A DNA stretch of 64,000 nt from Nocardia exalbida NBRC 100660 (GTDB taxonomy: Bacteria > Actinomycetota > Actinomycetes > Mycobacteriales > Mycobacteriaceae), in contig NZ_BAFZ01000002.1 of the NCBI RefSeq assembly GCF_000308575.1, positions 124,001 to 188,000 on the forward strand, read 5' to 3'. Position 1 is the first letter of the stretch, and each line of letters begins with the position of its first letter. Below the pieces are notes generated by a model. The model was not told where the DNA came from. It did no database searches and saw nothing but the letters and a program-made list of their open reading frames with translations. Below are positions 17,300-28,016 of this stretch, one piece after another. Both the position numbers and the translations under genes were made by a program.

Positions 17300-17410
17300 C
17301 CGCGAGCAGGCACGCGGCGAGACATCTGGCCGCCGCTCGTGCCGCCGGATGCCGCGCGGCTTGCGCCGCGCCTTCGGTGATTGCCGACATGGAGACCTCC
17401 TGGCGGATGC

Positions 17411-17447
17411 CCGGACGGGACGACATTACGTGTGCCGTCCCGTCCGG
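17411..17447 (-). terminator. Terminator of the copper operon
   Basis: A perfect 12-base stem, CCGGACGGGACG (17411-17422) and CGTCCCGTCCGG (17436-17447), with a 13-base loop. It begins nine bases past the stop of the copper ATPase gene. Confidence 0.75.
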
Positions 17448-17455
17448 TGTTTTCG

Positions 17456-19705
<2,250 letters not shown>

Positions 19706-19741
19706 CGTGGGTGCTCCGTTCTGTGCGCGGACGGTCGTCGG

Positions 19742-20677
19742 TCAGTGCGCGTGGCCGTCCGGCGCCTGCTGCTGACCAGTGTGTTCGTTGTGAGTGGAGG
19801 CGTCTACGGCGGGGGTGCCCGGCGCGACGGTCAGGGTGAATTCGGCGGTGCGGACCACGCCCTCGTGCTGGAAGTCGAGGAACAAGCGGTAGTCGCCCGC
19901 GCTCGGCGCCGTCACCGAGAAGGTGATTCCCGGTCCGGGCGCGGTCACGCCGTCGCCGGGGTGGCCTTCCGGATGGACGTGCAGATAACCCAGGTCAGCG
20001 GCGCGCAGGGCTACCAGGTGGCCGTAAGCGCCGAGGTAGGGCTGCAAATCGGTCACCGGTTTGCCCGCCCTGCTCACCGACAGCGTCACCTGCGAAGCCC
20101 GGCCCGGGACCACAGCGCCCTCCAGCGTGACGGTGTAGTCGCCCACGGTGGTGGTGGAAGCCGTCGCGGGCAGCTTCTGGGGGTCGTAGACGCCCGCCAC
20201 CCGCAGGTCCGCGCCCAGCGTCAGGTTGTCGCCGCCCTCGGGGGTGAAGTCGGCGAACACCCGGTAATCACCGGCGCGAGTGAGGTCGAGCGGGACGCTC
20301 CACGTTCCGTTGCCGTCGAGCACCGGGTGCACATGCTGGAAGGCGGCCATATCGCGGCGCACGACGATCAAGTGAAGATCCTTGTCGTGGCTGCGCACAT
20401 ACCGGGTTACGGGTTTTCCGGCGCGGTCGAGGATCGTGAAGCGCAGCGGTACGTTCGCCGCGGCGGTGGTCTGGACGGTGTCCAGCCGCAGGGTGTAGCC
20501 GCGGTCGGTTGCCATCGTTCCTCCGGGTGATGAGTTGGGTTCGCCCTGGTCGGCGGCGTGTGCGGCCGAGTCATGGGCCGCGGGTTCCGGCCCGATGAGC
20601 GAACCGGCCGCGAGAGCGATGCCGAAGACCGCGGCGAGGCCGAGGGCGAAACCGCCGAACTTGGTGGATGCGTTCAT
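19742..20677 (-). CDS. Membrane-anchored or secreted copper-operon protein
   Basis: 311 residues. The N-terminus MNASTKFGGFALGLAAVFGIALAAG-S is a signal peptide or anchor. The rest forms two immunoglobulin-like beta domains with paired motifs: LHLIVVRRDMAAFQHVHPVLDGNG and LVALRAADLGYLHVHPEGHPG, each with HVHP. The tail is His-rich (STHNEHTGQQQAPDGHAH) and could bind metal. Proteins of this type lie beside CopZ and CopA in actinobacteria and probably handle copper outside the membrane. It lies 36 bases upstream of copA. Confidence 0.75.
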   Translation of the reverse strand: MNASTKFGGFALGLAAVFGIALAAGSLIGPEPAAHDSAAHAADQGEPNSSPGGTMATDRGYTLRLDTVQTTAAANVPLRFTILDRAGKPVTRYVRSHDKDLHLIVVRRDMAAFQHVHPVLDGNGTWSVPLDLTRAGDYRVFADFTPEGGDNLTLGADLRVAGVYDPQKLPATASTTTVGDYTVTLEGAVVPGRASQVTLSVSRAGKPVTDLQPYLGAYGHLVALRAADLGYLHVHPEGHPGDGVTAPGPGITFSVTAPSAGDYRLFLDFQHEGVVRTAEFTLTVAPGTPAVDASTHNEHTGQQQAPDGHAH

Positions 20678-20693
20678 CGGAGTGCTCCGTCCG

Positions 20694-20900
20694 TCAGTCG
20701 GTGACCGTGTAGCCGGCGCGGGCCACGGCCGCGGTGAGTTCGGCGCGATCGATCGGAGTCGCGCTCTCGACGGTCACCAGGCCGTCGGCGAGGTCGACGG
20801 CGACGGAATCGACGCCGGAGATGCGCCCGATCTCGGTGCGGACCGAGGCGGCGCAACCGCCGCAGGTCATACCGGTGACGGTCACGGTGCTGGTGCTCAT
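20694..20900 (-). CDS. copZ: Copper chaperone, HMA domain
   Basis: 68 residues, one heavy-metal-associated domain with GMTCGGCAASVRTEI (CxxC at about 13-16). This ferredoxin-like fold passes Cu(I) to the ATPase encoded downstream. It is the first gene of the copper operon, and the operator-like palindrome at 20940 lies 40 bases upstream of its ATG. Confidence 0.92.
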   Translation of the reverse strand: MSTSTVTVTGMTCGGCAASVRTEIGRISGVDSVAVDLADGLVTVESATPIDRAELTAAVARAGYTVTD

Positions 20901-20939
20901 GGTCGTTCTCCTCGTGTGGTGGGCGTTTGCTTCGAAATC

Positions 20940-20960
20940 TACCCTACCCCCCTAGGGTAT
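20940..20960 (-). promoter_or_regulatory. CsoR-like copper operator
   Basis: The sequence TACCCCCCTAGGGTA (20945-20959), flanked by TACCC and TAT, has TACCC/GGGTA arms as in known actinobacterial CsoR sites. Its place just upstream of copZ fits Cu(I)-responsive repression. No csoR gene lies in this window. Confidence 0.65.
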
Positions 20961-21033
20961 ATCTATGTCAAGTGCCCGCGCAGACGAAAGCCCGGTCCGC
21001 GATGGGCTGCGGACCGGGCTCGCTGGTCGGCGG

Positions 21034-21786
21034 TCAGGATGCGCGGTAGGTCACCAGTGCGACGGCGGGCGCCGAGACCACCTGCACTTCCGCGGCGTCG
21101 GAGACCTTGACGTGCAGGAACCCGCCTTCGATCGCGATGTGCACGTCATCGACGGTGCGTGTGGTCAGCCCCTCCCGGTCCAGCAGTGAGTAGCCCTCGA
21201 CCAGGGTCACTTCGCTCGCGGGCCGCCATTCAGCCTCCATCGCAGAACCTTTCGTCGGCGTCGCGGGAGGGAAGTCGAGTTCCGGCTCGGCGACGTGGTT
21301 GAAGTAGTTGGACAAGACGTTCAGTGCGACGTGGCCGACGATCTCGCCCAGTTCCGCATCGCTGACGCCGCGGGAACGGGCCGAGGCGAGCGCGGCATCG
21401 TCGATCCGGCCGCGGGACCGGAGTATGTCCCGAGCGACGCGCAGGATCGCGTCGGCGTACGGGTCCTCGGCGCGCGCAGCGCGGGTGTCGGCGATCGCCT
21501 GCTCGGTGAAGCCCATCCGCTCGGCGCGCATGGTGTGCGCTGCGGTGCAGTAGTCGCAACCGTTTTCACTGGCCACCAGCAGCGCGAGTTGCTCGCGAAC
21601 CCGGGCGGAAAGCTTTCCCCTGGTCAGCGCGTCGCGCAGGTTGAGGTATCCGCGCAGGGCGGCGGGGCTGTTCGCCATGGCGGCGTAGAGATTCGGGACG
21701 CGGCCCAGCTGGCGCTGTACCTCGGCGAGCAGGTCGGCCTGCTCGGCATCGGTGGAGTCGGTGGATGCAAGGGGCAGGCGGGACAT
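21034..21786 (-). CDS. AhpD-like carboxymuconolactone decarboxylase-family protein
   Basis: 250 residues. The first 180 form an AhpD/CMD domain: RVPNLYAAMANSPAALRGYL, REQLALLVASENGCDYCTAAH (a CxxC-x3-H redox motif) and VALNVLSNYFNHVAEPELDF. The last 70 residues, after MEAEWRPASEV, are an extra beta-rich segment not typical of AhpD. Start: the ATG at 21786 has GGAGG five bases upstream; an ATG at 21807 is weaker. It probably acts as an alkylhydroperoxidase-like thiol enzyme. It diverges from the TetR gene with three operator-like repeats between. Confidence 0.85.
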   Translation of the reverse strand: MSRLPLASTDSTDAEQADLLAEVQRQLGRVPNLYAAMANSPAALRGYLNLRDALTRGKLSARVREQLALLVASENGCDYCTAAHTMRAERMGFTEQAIADTRAARAEDPYADAILRVARDILRSRGRIDDAALASARSRGVSDAELGEIVGHVALNVLSNYFNHVAEPELDFPPATPTKGSAMEAEWRPASEVTLVEGYSLLDREGLTTRTVDDVHIAIEGGFLHVKVSDAAEVQVVSAPAVALVTYRAS

Positions 21787-21807
21787 CGAAGCCTCCAACT
21801 CGGACAA

Positions 21808-21886
21808 ACGGTACCGATCGGTGCCGAAATGAGACGGTACTGACTAGTTCCGTTTTGGTCAAGTAGACGGCACTGATCGGTTCCGT
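21808..21886. promoter_or_regulatory. Three TetR operator-like repeats
   Basis: Three related sites lie between the AhpD-like gene and the TetR gene: ACGGTACCGATCGGTGCCG (21808-21826), ACGGTACTGACTAGTTCCGT (21834-21853) and ACGGCACTGATCGGTTCCGT (21867-21886). The last two are 33 bases apart. Each is an imperfect inverted repeat of ACGGNAC/GTTCCGT. They probably bind the TetR protein encoded at 21904. Confidence 0.65.
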
Positions 21887-21903
21887 TCTGCTAGGGTGGC
21901 ACC

Positions 21904-22461
21904 ATGGCAACCCAGGCCAGGCAGCGCTTGCTCACCACGGCGGAAGAACTGTTCTATGCCGAAGGCATTCGTGCCGTCGGCATCGATCGGTTGCTCCAGG
22001 AGTCCGGCGTGGGCCGCGCCTCCTTCTATCGCCATTTTGCGAGCAAGGACGATCTGGTCGTCGCGGTGCTGGAGGATCGTGACCGCCGCTGGCTGGACTG
22101 GCTGCGGGAGTCGGTCGAGAGGACTGCCGACGATCCGGCCGCGCGCCCACTCGCCGTCTTCGACGCCCTCGCGGACCGATTCGCCCGCAAGGACTTTCGC
22201 GGCTGCGCGTTCATCAACACCATGGTCGAGGTCGCCGATCGGGACAGTGCCGCCCATCGGGCCGCCGATCGCCACAAGCGGCGGGTGATCGATTACCTGT
22301 CCGAACTTCTCACCGAGGCGGGTTGGTCCGATGCTTCGGGAATGGCCGCGGAACTCGCGTTGCTGGTGGACGGAGCGATCGTCACCGCTGTTCGCGAGGG
22401 GAATCCGGATGCGGCCTCCCGGGCGCGTGCGATCGCGGAGCGTTTGCTCGCCGCGCGGTAG
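21904..22461 (+). CDS. TetR-family repressor
   Basis: 185 residues. The N-terminal helix-turn-helix is clear: RQRLLTTAEELFYAEGIRAV then GIDRLLQESGVGRASFYRHF and ASKDDL. The C-terminal ligand domain contains DFRGCAFINTMVEVADRD, a segment seen in the DhaS/YxaF-like (TetR_C) subgroup that senses small organic or oxidant ligands. It is divergent from the AhpD-like gene and should repress it and itself through the repeats at 21808-21886. Confidence 0.9.
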   Translation: MATQARQRLLTTAEELFYAEGIRAVGIDRLLQESGVGRASFYRHFASKDDLVVAVLEDRDRRWLDWLRESVERTADDPAARPLAVFDALADRFARKDFRGCAFINTMVEVADRDSAAHRAADRHKRRVIDYLSELLTEAGWSDASGMAAELALLVDGAIVTAVREGNPDAASRARAIAERLLAAR

Positions 22462-22513
22462 AACTTCCGATCGCCGCCGGTGCGATGACCACCAAGTGAT
22501 CCCAGGGCTCCCG

Positions 22514-23224
22514 TCAGGCCGAATGGAGACTACGCGCGGTGGGTGAGGTTTCGGTCGTGGCCGGGTCGGGATAGGTGCCGAAGAGGCGGTCGGCGGTGCC
22601 GGAGCTGGTGACCGTGAACCAGTAGTGTTCGTTCTTGTAGTGGTGGTGGCGGTGGTTGCGCCAGACCGCCCGGTAAAGCGATCCCTTCGGCTTGTAGTCG
22701 GTGTGGATCAGATAGTGCGTCCACTCGTAGCCGAGGCCGAGCAGGGTGATGGTGATCAGGAAGGTCAGCCCCAGGCTCGCGCGTGGGAAGGCGAACGTCG
22801 CCAGCGCGATCAACACGACGACCAGCACCGCCAGCGTCTTGGTCGGGATGAAGATCAGCGGGATGTCGCGCGGATCCACGTGATGCTCGCGGTGCTTGCG
22901 GGCCAGTTCGCTGTCGAGCGCGATCGGGCCGAGCCGCCGTGGCCGCCAATGCAGCACGGTGACGTGCACGATCCATTCGAAGACCGGGAAGAACGCCAGC
23001 ATCACGGCGGGCACCAGCAGATCGGTGGGCTGCCAGTCGCCGACGACGATCCGGGCGATCAGTGCGCCCACCAGCGTGGTTCCGATCATCCACGGGGAAG
23101 GGTGCCGGAGGAATTCCTCGAATGCCCGGCCCAGGGTGAGTCCGCGGCGCAGTGCCCGCTCGTCCTTGCGTACCCGCGCCCGCGCGTCGGCCGATTCCCG
23201 ATCGGATGTCTTGGATTTGGTCAT
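22514..23224 (-). CDS. Fatty acid hydroxylase/sterol desaturase superfamily membrane protein
   Basis: 236 residues, four membrane helices and the eight-His di-iron pattern of the superfamily: KHREHH near 111-116, HYLIH near 170-174 and NHRHHHYKNEHYWF near 190-203. Such enzymes use O2 and a di-iron centre to hydroxylate or desaturate lipids. The lipid substrate is not evident. An AGGAACC site precedes the ATG. It starts eight bases after the stop of the FadR-type regulator, so the two are likely co-transcribed. Confidence 0.85.
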   Translation of the reverse strand: MTKSKTSDRESADARARVRKDERALRRGLTLGRAFEEFLRHPSPWMIGTTLVGALIARIVVGDWQPTDLLVPAVMLAFFPVFEWIVHVTVLHWRPRRLGPIALDSELARKHREHHVDPRDIPLIFIPTKTLAVLVVVLIALATFAFPRASLGLTFLITITLLGLGYEWTHYLIHTDYKPKGSLYRAVWRNHRHHHYKNEHYWFTVTSSGTADRLFGTYPDPATTETSPTARSLHSA

Positions 23225-23232
23225 GATGGTTC

Positions 23233-23970
23233 CTAGCTGTGCGTGACCGGCGGTCCACCGAGGACCTCGATCAGAGCGGTGGTCGCCGGCTCGAGCAGCG
23301 CCCGAGCGGTGGTGGCCGCCTTCTGCGGCCGGCCCGCCGCGATGGCGGCGGCCAGTTCGCGGTACGCCTCGACGTTGCCCACCTCGGCGGACATGATCGG
23401 GGCCAGCGCCGCGAGCGCTGGTTCATAGGCGGCGCGCAACATGTTGAACATCAGCCGGAAGACGATCGAGTCGGCCGCGTCCACGACGTGATCCCAGAAC
23501 TCCATCGCGTGCCGCTGCTGGGCGATCAGGTCCGGTTCGGCGGCGAGCGCCTCGACCGAGCTCTCCAGCAGAGGGCGAATCTCTTCCGCGCCGACGGCGC
23601 CGACCCGGCGCGCGGCCAACTCCGCCACCTTCGGCCCGTTGTGCAGGCGAGCCTCCAGAATGCTGCGTGCGACAGCGGGGTCGAGTTCCCCGGCCTGCAC
23701 CAGCAATCTGGGCAGCACCTCGAGCCCCGCCCCGCGCCGATAGTCCAGCACGGTCGTCGCGTCTCCTTGCCGCACGGCCACCAGCCCGGCCGCCGCCAGC
23801 CGCTGTAGCGCCTCCCGAACCGCGGGCCGCGACACCCCCAGCGCCTCCGCCAACTGCCGCTCACTGGGCAAGGTCGCCCCCGGCGCCAGCTCGCCACTGA
23901 GCACATCCGCGGCGATCTGCTCGAAGACATCCGCCGACACCGACCGCTTGACCACAGGTTGCAACGCCAT
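23233..23970 (-). CDS. FadR-subfamily GntR regulator
   Basis: 245 residues. Winged helix: [59 protein letters not shown]. The C-terminal all-helical FCD-type domain has conserved Asp/His positions ([20 protein letters not shown]) likely to bind a metal and an acid ligand. The palindrome at 24007, 37 bases upstream, is a good operator. It probably controls the downstream hydroxylase and itself by fatty-acid-like ligands. Confidence 0.88.
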   Translation of the reverse strand: MALQPVVKRSVSADVFEQIAADVLSGELAPGATLPSERQLAEALGVSRPAVREALQRLAAAGLVAVRQGDATTVLDYRRGAGLEVLPRLLVQAGELDPAVARSILEARLHNGPKVAELAARRVGAVGAEEIRPLLESSVEALAAEPDLIAQQRHAMEFWDHVVDAADSIVFRLMFNMLRAAYEPALAALAPIMSAEVGNVEAYRELAAAIAAGRPQKAATTARALLEPATTALIEVLGGPPVTHS

Positions 23971-24006
23971 GCGTCTACTGTGCGCCGAGATGGTCAGAAG
24001 GTCAAG

Positions 24007-24017
24007 TGGTCAGACCA
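24007..24017. promoter_or_regulatory. FadR/GntR operator
   Basis: TGGTCAGACCA is a perfect palindrome around one central base and matches the TNGTNNNACNA rule for this regulator subfamily. It lies just upstream of the GntR gene. Confidence 0.65.
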
Positions 24018-24071
24018 GTCGCTCGCGCATACTGCCCGAAGGCGTCGCGTGCCAGCCGAAGACTTCGCCGC

Positions 24072-24112
24072 TCAGGTGTCCGGTCCGGACACCTGAGCCG
24101 TCCGGACCGGAC
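24072..24112. promoter_or_regulatory. Pair of GTCCGGTCCGGAC palindromes upstream of the island regulator
   Basis: A 25-base palindrome (24072-24096; arms TCAGGTGTCCGG around a central T) contains GTCCGGTCCGGAC at 24078-24090. A second copy in the opposite orientation is at 24100-24112. Their centres are 22 bases apart, two helical turns. The same 13-mer recurs at 44460 and 52275. The rest of the 339-base gap (23971-24309) shows no gene. Confidence 0.6.
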
Positions 24113-24309
24113 GCCGGCTTTCGGCCATGACCTGTGCGTTGGGCCTGACCTGCATGTCGGCCCGCAATCCGGCTCGAGTCGGCAAGCTGCGGGAAATTGT
24201 ACGGTGGAGAGCGGCCGACCAGTTCGAGGACGAAGCAGCGGGCTGGCACGCCGCAGGCTCTTGCCGAGCTGTAAGTCGAGTAACGGGGAGTACGGGGAGA
24301 TGCGCGCGA

Positions 24310-25323
24310 ATGACTGATGAGGACCGAAGTTCCGGAGCAGCGGGGGACCGCAATGAGCTCGACGATATGTTGAGCCGTCAGGTGGCAGCCGAAACAGTCG
24401 AGGTTCCGTTATACCGATTGCGTTTGGGCTTTTCGCCTCGGAAAGACGGTGAGAGCGAAGCTCATGTCAAGGCATTGGCGGAAACATCGGATCGGTGGCC
24501 GCCAATTGTCGTGCACCGCTCTACGATGCGTGTCGTCGACGGGGCTCATCGGCTGCGTGCGGCAAAATGGCGCGGTGACGCGACAATTCGGGTGCGCTTC
24601 TTCGAGGGGCACGAGATTGATGCGTTCGTGTTGGCCGTCAAGGGCAACGTAGCCCACGGCCTGCCCTTGACTCGGGCCGAACGTCTCGCGGCGGCAAGTC
24701 GGATCATCGAGAGTCACCCGCAATGGTCGGATCGATTGGTTGCGTCGGCAAGCGGCGTCAGCCCGCGGACTGTGGCGACATTACGAAGTTCAACCGGCGA
24801 CGAGCAGCAGTTGAACGCGCGACACGGCCGCGACGGCAAGATACGGCCGCTGCACAGCGCCGAAGCGAGGCTACGAGCGAAAGAACTCCTGGAGTCGGAT
24901 GGGAACCGGTCGCTGCGGGAGATCGCCGAACAGGTCGGCTTGTCGCCGGCGACAGTGGCGGACGTGCGCCGCAGATTGGCGTGCGGCGAGAGCGCAGTGC
25001 CCGACGGTGCGCGGTCCAGGCGCAGCCCGCGCCCCTCTCGACGAGATCTTGTCGATTACGGTCGTGTTGTAGGACTGCTTCAACGCGATCCGGCTTTACG
25101 GGCGAGTCAACTGGGCCGCACGCTGCTGCCAGTGCTGAGCCTCGACCTGTCCGACCATTCGGCCAGAGACAACGTGCTCGGACGCCTGCCCGCGCACACC
25201 GTGATGTTGATCGCTAAGGCAGCAGGCGGATGGGCGCAAGTGTGGAAAGACCTTGCCGAAGAACTTGCTGCCGACGTTGACCAGGGGCCCCCGGCATTCG
25301 AGGCGGACTCCGGAGCCGCCTGA
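24310..25323 (+). CDS. ParB/StrR-like cluster regulator
   Basis: 337 residues. The N-terminal ParB-like domain shows VEVPLYRLRLGFSPRKDG and PPIVVHRSTMRVVDGAHRL followed by RAAKWRGD and FEGHEIDAFVLAVKGNVAHGLPLTRAER. Two helix-turn-helix segments follow (DRLVASASGVSPRTVATLRS and SLREIAEQVGLSPATVADVR). This layout is that of StrR-type pathway activators rather than chromosome-partition ParB, as there is no ParA gene nearby. The ATG at 24310 follows GGGGAG; the open frame upstream is not needed. It stands at the head of the biosynthetic island and probably activates it. Confidence 0.75.
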   Translation: MTDEDRSSGAAGDRNELDDMLSRQVAAETVEVPLYRLRLGFSPRKDGESEAHVKALAETSDRWPPIVVHRSTMRVVDGAHRLRAAKWRGDATIRVRFFEGHEIDAFVLAVKGNVAHGLPLTRAERLAAASRIIESHPQWSDRLVASASGVSPRTVATLRSSTGDEQQLNARHGRDGKIRPLHSAEARLRAKELLESDGNRSLREIAEQVGLSPATVADVRRRLACGESAVPDGARSRRSPRPSRRDLVDYGRVVGLLQRDPALRASQLGRTLLPVLSLDLSDHSARDNVLGRLPAHTVMLIAKAAGGWAQVWKDLAEELAADVDQGPPAFEADSGAA

Positions 25324-25659
25324 AAGTCATCCATCCACAGGTCTGGAAGTACCTCGATGTCAGCGGTACAGATCGACTGCGAACTGTATTTGCGATTCGG
25401 TGCGAATTCCGAGCGGTAGCACGCTCCCGATATCGGAATCGACGGACGCCTTGTGGCGCCGTCGCCGGGCGGTGTAGCTCTTGGGATTCACCATGCCGAC
25501 TCGGCCTCACCTGTAGAAATATCCGGCCCATTCCATGACTGTTGAGTACGTAAAGTTGGAATCTTGACAGACACAATGGGTCATGTGATCGTAAATATCC
25601 TGTGCTGTATTGAATCAGTACAGAACGACTATTTCTCGAGAAATTAAGGGGGTGTTAAT
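25324..25659 (+). other. AT-rich leader region of the first RiPP operon
   Basis: 336 non-coding bases, clearly AT-richer towards the right. They carry the promoter-like pair at 25564-25592 and the ribosome binding site AAGGGGGTG near 25645. No other gene is seen. Confidence 0.6.
25564..25592 (+). promoter_or_regulatory. Candidate sigma-70-type promoter
   Basis: TTGACA (25564-25569), 17 bases, then GATCGT (25587-25592), which matches the TANNNT-type -10 only partly. It would give a 60-70 base leader before the precursor peptide gene. Confidence 0.4.
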
Positions 25660-25839
25660 ATGAACCAGAACAAGAACGATCTGCAGGCCACTCAGGAACG
25701 TGCCGGCTTCGCCAAATTCATGGAAGCGATGCGCGAGTCCGATCCGGTCTGGCAGGACCGAGTGGTTACGGCCTTCACGTCTAGCGTTTCGACGCGGGAC
25801 TGGGCGTTGCTGACCGACGAGATGCGCGCTCAGGATTGA
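25660..25839 (+). CDS. Candidate RiPP precursor peptide (59 residues)
   Basis: ATG at 25660 after AAGGGGGTG; 59 codons then TGA. The peptide starts MNQNKNDLQATQERAGF and ends LLTDEMRAQD. It has no Cys, Tyr, His or Ile and a single Gly (16), two Trp (31 and 48), and a Thr/Ser-rich stretch TAFTSSVSTRDW (37-48). The first 30 residues look like an amphipathic leader. It lies 108 bases before a radical SAM/SPASM gene, the usual place for the substrate. Lack of Cys rules out thioether links, so C-C, C-O or C-N links or hydroxylation are more likely. It could instead be a small accessory protein. Confidence 0.6.
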   Translation: MNQNKNDLQATQERAGFAKFMEAMRESDPVWQDRVVTAFTSSVSTRDWALLTDEMRAQD

Positions 25840-25947
25840 CGCGCGAGTTGGCACGGGGGTGCATCAGCCATCCCCGTGCCAGCTATCGGACCCTCTTCCC
25901 GGGCGCCGGGAAACATCGAATTACAGCAGAGCGAGAGCGAGTAAGAG

Positions 25948-27123
25948 ATGCAGTCGTTCACAGTGAAGCCTGTGCCTGTGGAAATACGCCACGACGACAA
26001 TTCTGTGATCGCGATCCTCAAGCTGGTAGGTCAGGCCTGCAATATCGACTGTTCGTATTGCTACGAGCGGCGAAAGCCCGACCAGGCAGGTGCCCTGAAT
26101 CCCGAACAGGTTCAGCACTTTCTCGATCGGCTGGGGTCCAGGAGTGTGCACTGCATCCTGCACGGTGGAGAACCGCTCCTGCTCGGGAAGCGAAGAATGA
26201 CACCGATTCTGGAAGTATTGAGGGATTGCCCCACCGTGGAGTCGGTGGCGATCCAGACCAATGCCGTCCGACTCGACGCCTCCTGGCTCCAACTCTTCGA
26301 CGAGTACTGCCCCGACTTGACCTGGGGAGTGAGCTTCGACGGCTTGGGGCCGCAGTCGAAGTACCGCATCGACTACAACGGACGATCGACTGATGCGGCC
26401 ACGCTGGCCGGCATCAGGCTGCTCGGCGATACGGGCCATTCCTTCGGTCTGATATGTGTTGTCACTGCAGCCCATATCGGTGGCGGGCGCGAGTTCGTCG
26501 AGTCGGTGAAGGACTTCGAAGGCCTCGCATCGGTCAAGCTACTGCCCTGCTATGACCAGGACGTGTCTGTGCGCCCACGTGCCACCGTCAGTGGAAAGCT
26601 CATGGAGCTGTACGCGAACGAGGGGGGCGGTAGCGGCGGCCGGCCCGGCTGGACCATCGGCCCCGCCGACTACGCGCAGTTCGTCGAGGATGCCCAAGAC
26701 GCATGGATCTCCTCAGGTGCATGGCGGTCGTTTTCGTTGGAGCCAACGGTGTCGATAGCCAACAATCTGTCGGGCCTGGAAGGTACGTACACCGACTACT
26801 CGCTGACGAAGGACGGCCAGCTCCTGACGCTCTACCCCGGCGGCAGGGTCGCGGGGCATGACCGCGGACACGAGTTCGCCCTCAATGAGACCACGACCGA
26901 CCAGATCGATAAATTCCTCGAGACGCAGTTGGATCAGGCCGGTGCCGATTGGGCGCCATTCCTCGAAGAATGCAAGGCCTGTTCTGCCTGGGCCGGCTGC
27001 CGCGGCAGTGAACTGTTCATGCGCAAAGTCATGCGTGATGCAGGTCTTTCGGAGGAATTCTGTGATGCTCGCCGAAAAATTGTGAGCAGTGTGGACCGGT
27101 TGCTTCAGAGGAGCGAAGAATGA
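25948..27123 (+). CDS. Radical SAM/SPASM peptide-modifying enzyme
   Basis: 391 residues. CNIDCSYC (Cys31, Cys35, Cys38) binds the SAM-cleaving 4Fe-4S cluster. HCILHGGEPLLLG is the SAM-binding GGEP motif, and AIQTNAVRL and VSFDGLG are typical of SPASM enzymes of peptide pathways. The C-terminal CKACSAWAGCRGSELF and a final Cys in LSEEFCDARR form the SPASM cluster-binding region. By family it makes radical crosslinks or other C-H changes in a ribosomal peptide. The likely substrate is the peptide at 25660. Its stop overlaps the next gene by ATGA. Confidence 0.9.
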   Translation: MQSFTVKPVPVEIRHDDNSVIAILKLVGQACNIDCSYCYERRKPDQAGALNPEQVQHFLDRLGSRSVHCILHGGEPLLLGKRRMTPILEVLRDCPTVESVAIQTNAVRLDASWLQLFDEYCPDLTWGVSFDGLGPQSKYRIDYNGRSTDAATLAGIRLLGDTGHSFGLICVVTAAHIGGGREFVESVKDFEGLASVKLLPCYDQDVSVRPRATVSGKLMELYANEGGGSGGRPGWTIGPADYAQFVEDAQDAWISSGAWRSFSLEPTVSIANNLSGLEGTYTDYSLTKDGQLLTLYPGGRVAGHDRGHEFALNETTTDQIDKFLETQLDQAGADWAPFLEECKACSAWAGCRGSELFMRKVMRDAGLSEEFCDARRKIVSSVDRLLQRSEE

Positions 27124-28013
27124 GTGAGATCAGCCGCTTTCTTACGGTTGACGACGAGATTCGGCAATTTCGTGCGCGGCGGGCCCGATTCGTCCGGAAC
27201 GGGCTCGAAAGTCTCGGACTCGACCACCCCGTAATTCGCGGGGACGAACTCGCCGACTACGCGATCGCAAACGAAGTTGCCTTCCACCTCAGGGAATCCA
27301 TCGAGAACTCCCAGGATAGCGAAACCGAGTTGCGCGCATCCGCCCATGAGCTATTGGAGCACGGCGCTAGGGCCTTGGTCTCGGTGGATTCGGTCAAGGC
27401 ATTGCAGTGCACGGGGCTCGACGAGGATCAGTGCATGTTCTCCCGGGGAATTGCCATCGCGAGTCCTTCCTCGCAGGAACGAGAACTGTTGGGGAACGCT
27501 GTGCGGGTGCTCGAGCGAACCGGAAACCTGCAGTGCTTCAGCGACACAGTCGGCGTCGTAGCGGTTCTCGGCATCGCGACCCCAGGAGCGCCAACGGCTA
27601 CGTGGGCTACGGGAGGGCTTCCGTACGTCGTGCACCTTCACCTAATGCCACGAGCCGAGCTTGTCGCTCGCGACTTGATTCACGAGGCGACACATGCCTA
27701 CTTGAACGACTGGCTGGCCTCGCGGGGTCTGCGTCTCGACCCGTACACGCCCGCCTTCTGGTCACCATGGAAGGACACGAAGCGGCCACTGTTCGGGTTT
27801 GTTCACTCGATCATGGCCTTCTCGATTGTGACCGCCTTCTTGGCGAGCGTGATGTCGGACGATAGCTTGGACTGGTCCTGGCTGCGCCCGTTCCACGGTG
27901 CGGAGAGGGATCGGCTGCGCAGTTGCGAGGAGTCCGTGGCATCCGCTGTGTCGATGCTGCCCGACGACCTCGGCAAGCGTGTCGCGGCCGTCTATGCGCT
28001 GGCGGTGGAATAG
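27120..28013 (+). CDS. HExxH-motif peptide-modification protein
   Basis: 297 residues. HEATH at 188-192 (LIHEATHAYLNDWLASRG) is followed by AFWSPWKDTKRPLFGFVHSI, whose His could be the third metal ligand. This matches the HEXXH-motif family found beside radical SAM/SPASM maturases; members have been described as 2-oxoglutarate-dependent peptide beta-hydroxylases rather than proteases. The motif alone also fits a metalloprotease, so leader cleavage is an alternative. Translation is coupled to the radical SAM gene, so both should act on the same peptide. No signal peptide or membrane segment. Confidence 0.75.
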   Translation: MSEISRFLTVDDEIRQFRARRARFVRNGLESLGLDHPVIRGDELADYAIANEVAFHLRESIENSQDSETELRASAHELLEHGARALVSVDSVKALQCTGLDEDQCMFSRGIAIASPSSQERELLGNAVRVLERTGNLQCFSDTVGVVAVLGIATPGAPTATWATGGLPYVVHLHLMPRAELVARDLIHEATHAYLNDWLASRGLRLDPYTPAFWSPWKDTKRPLFGFVHSIMAFSIVTAFLASVMSDDSLDWSWLRPFHGAERDRLRSCEESVASAVSMLPDDLGKRVAAVYALAVE

Positions 28014-28016
28014 AAC

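Noticed and set aside
17244..17426. 60-residue Ala-rich minus-strand frame after the copper ATPase
   Set aside because: No ribosome binding site, and it overlaps the terminator hairpin; the Ala/Arg bias fits random high-GC sequence.
24310..25323. Plasmid or chromosome partition ParB
   Set aside because: No ParA gene or parS-like array nearby; domain order and context fit StrR-type pathway regulators.
27120..28013. Reading the HEATH motif as a plain metalloprotease
   Set aside because: The downstream segment and its coupling to a radical SAM/SPASM gene fit the HExxH peptide-modification family better, though protease activity is not excluded.
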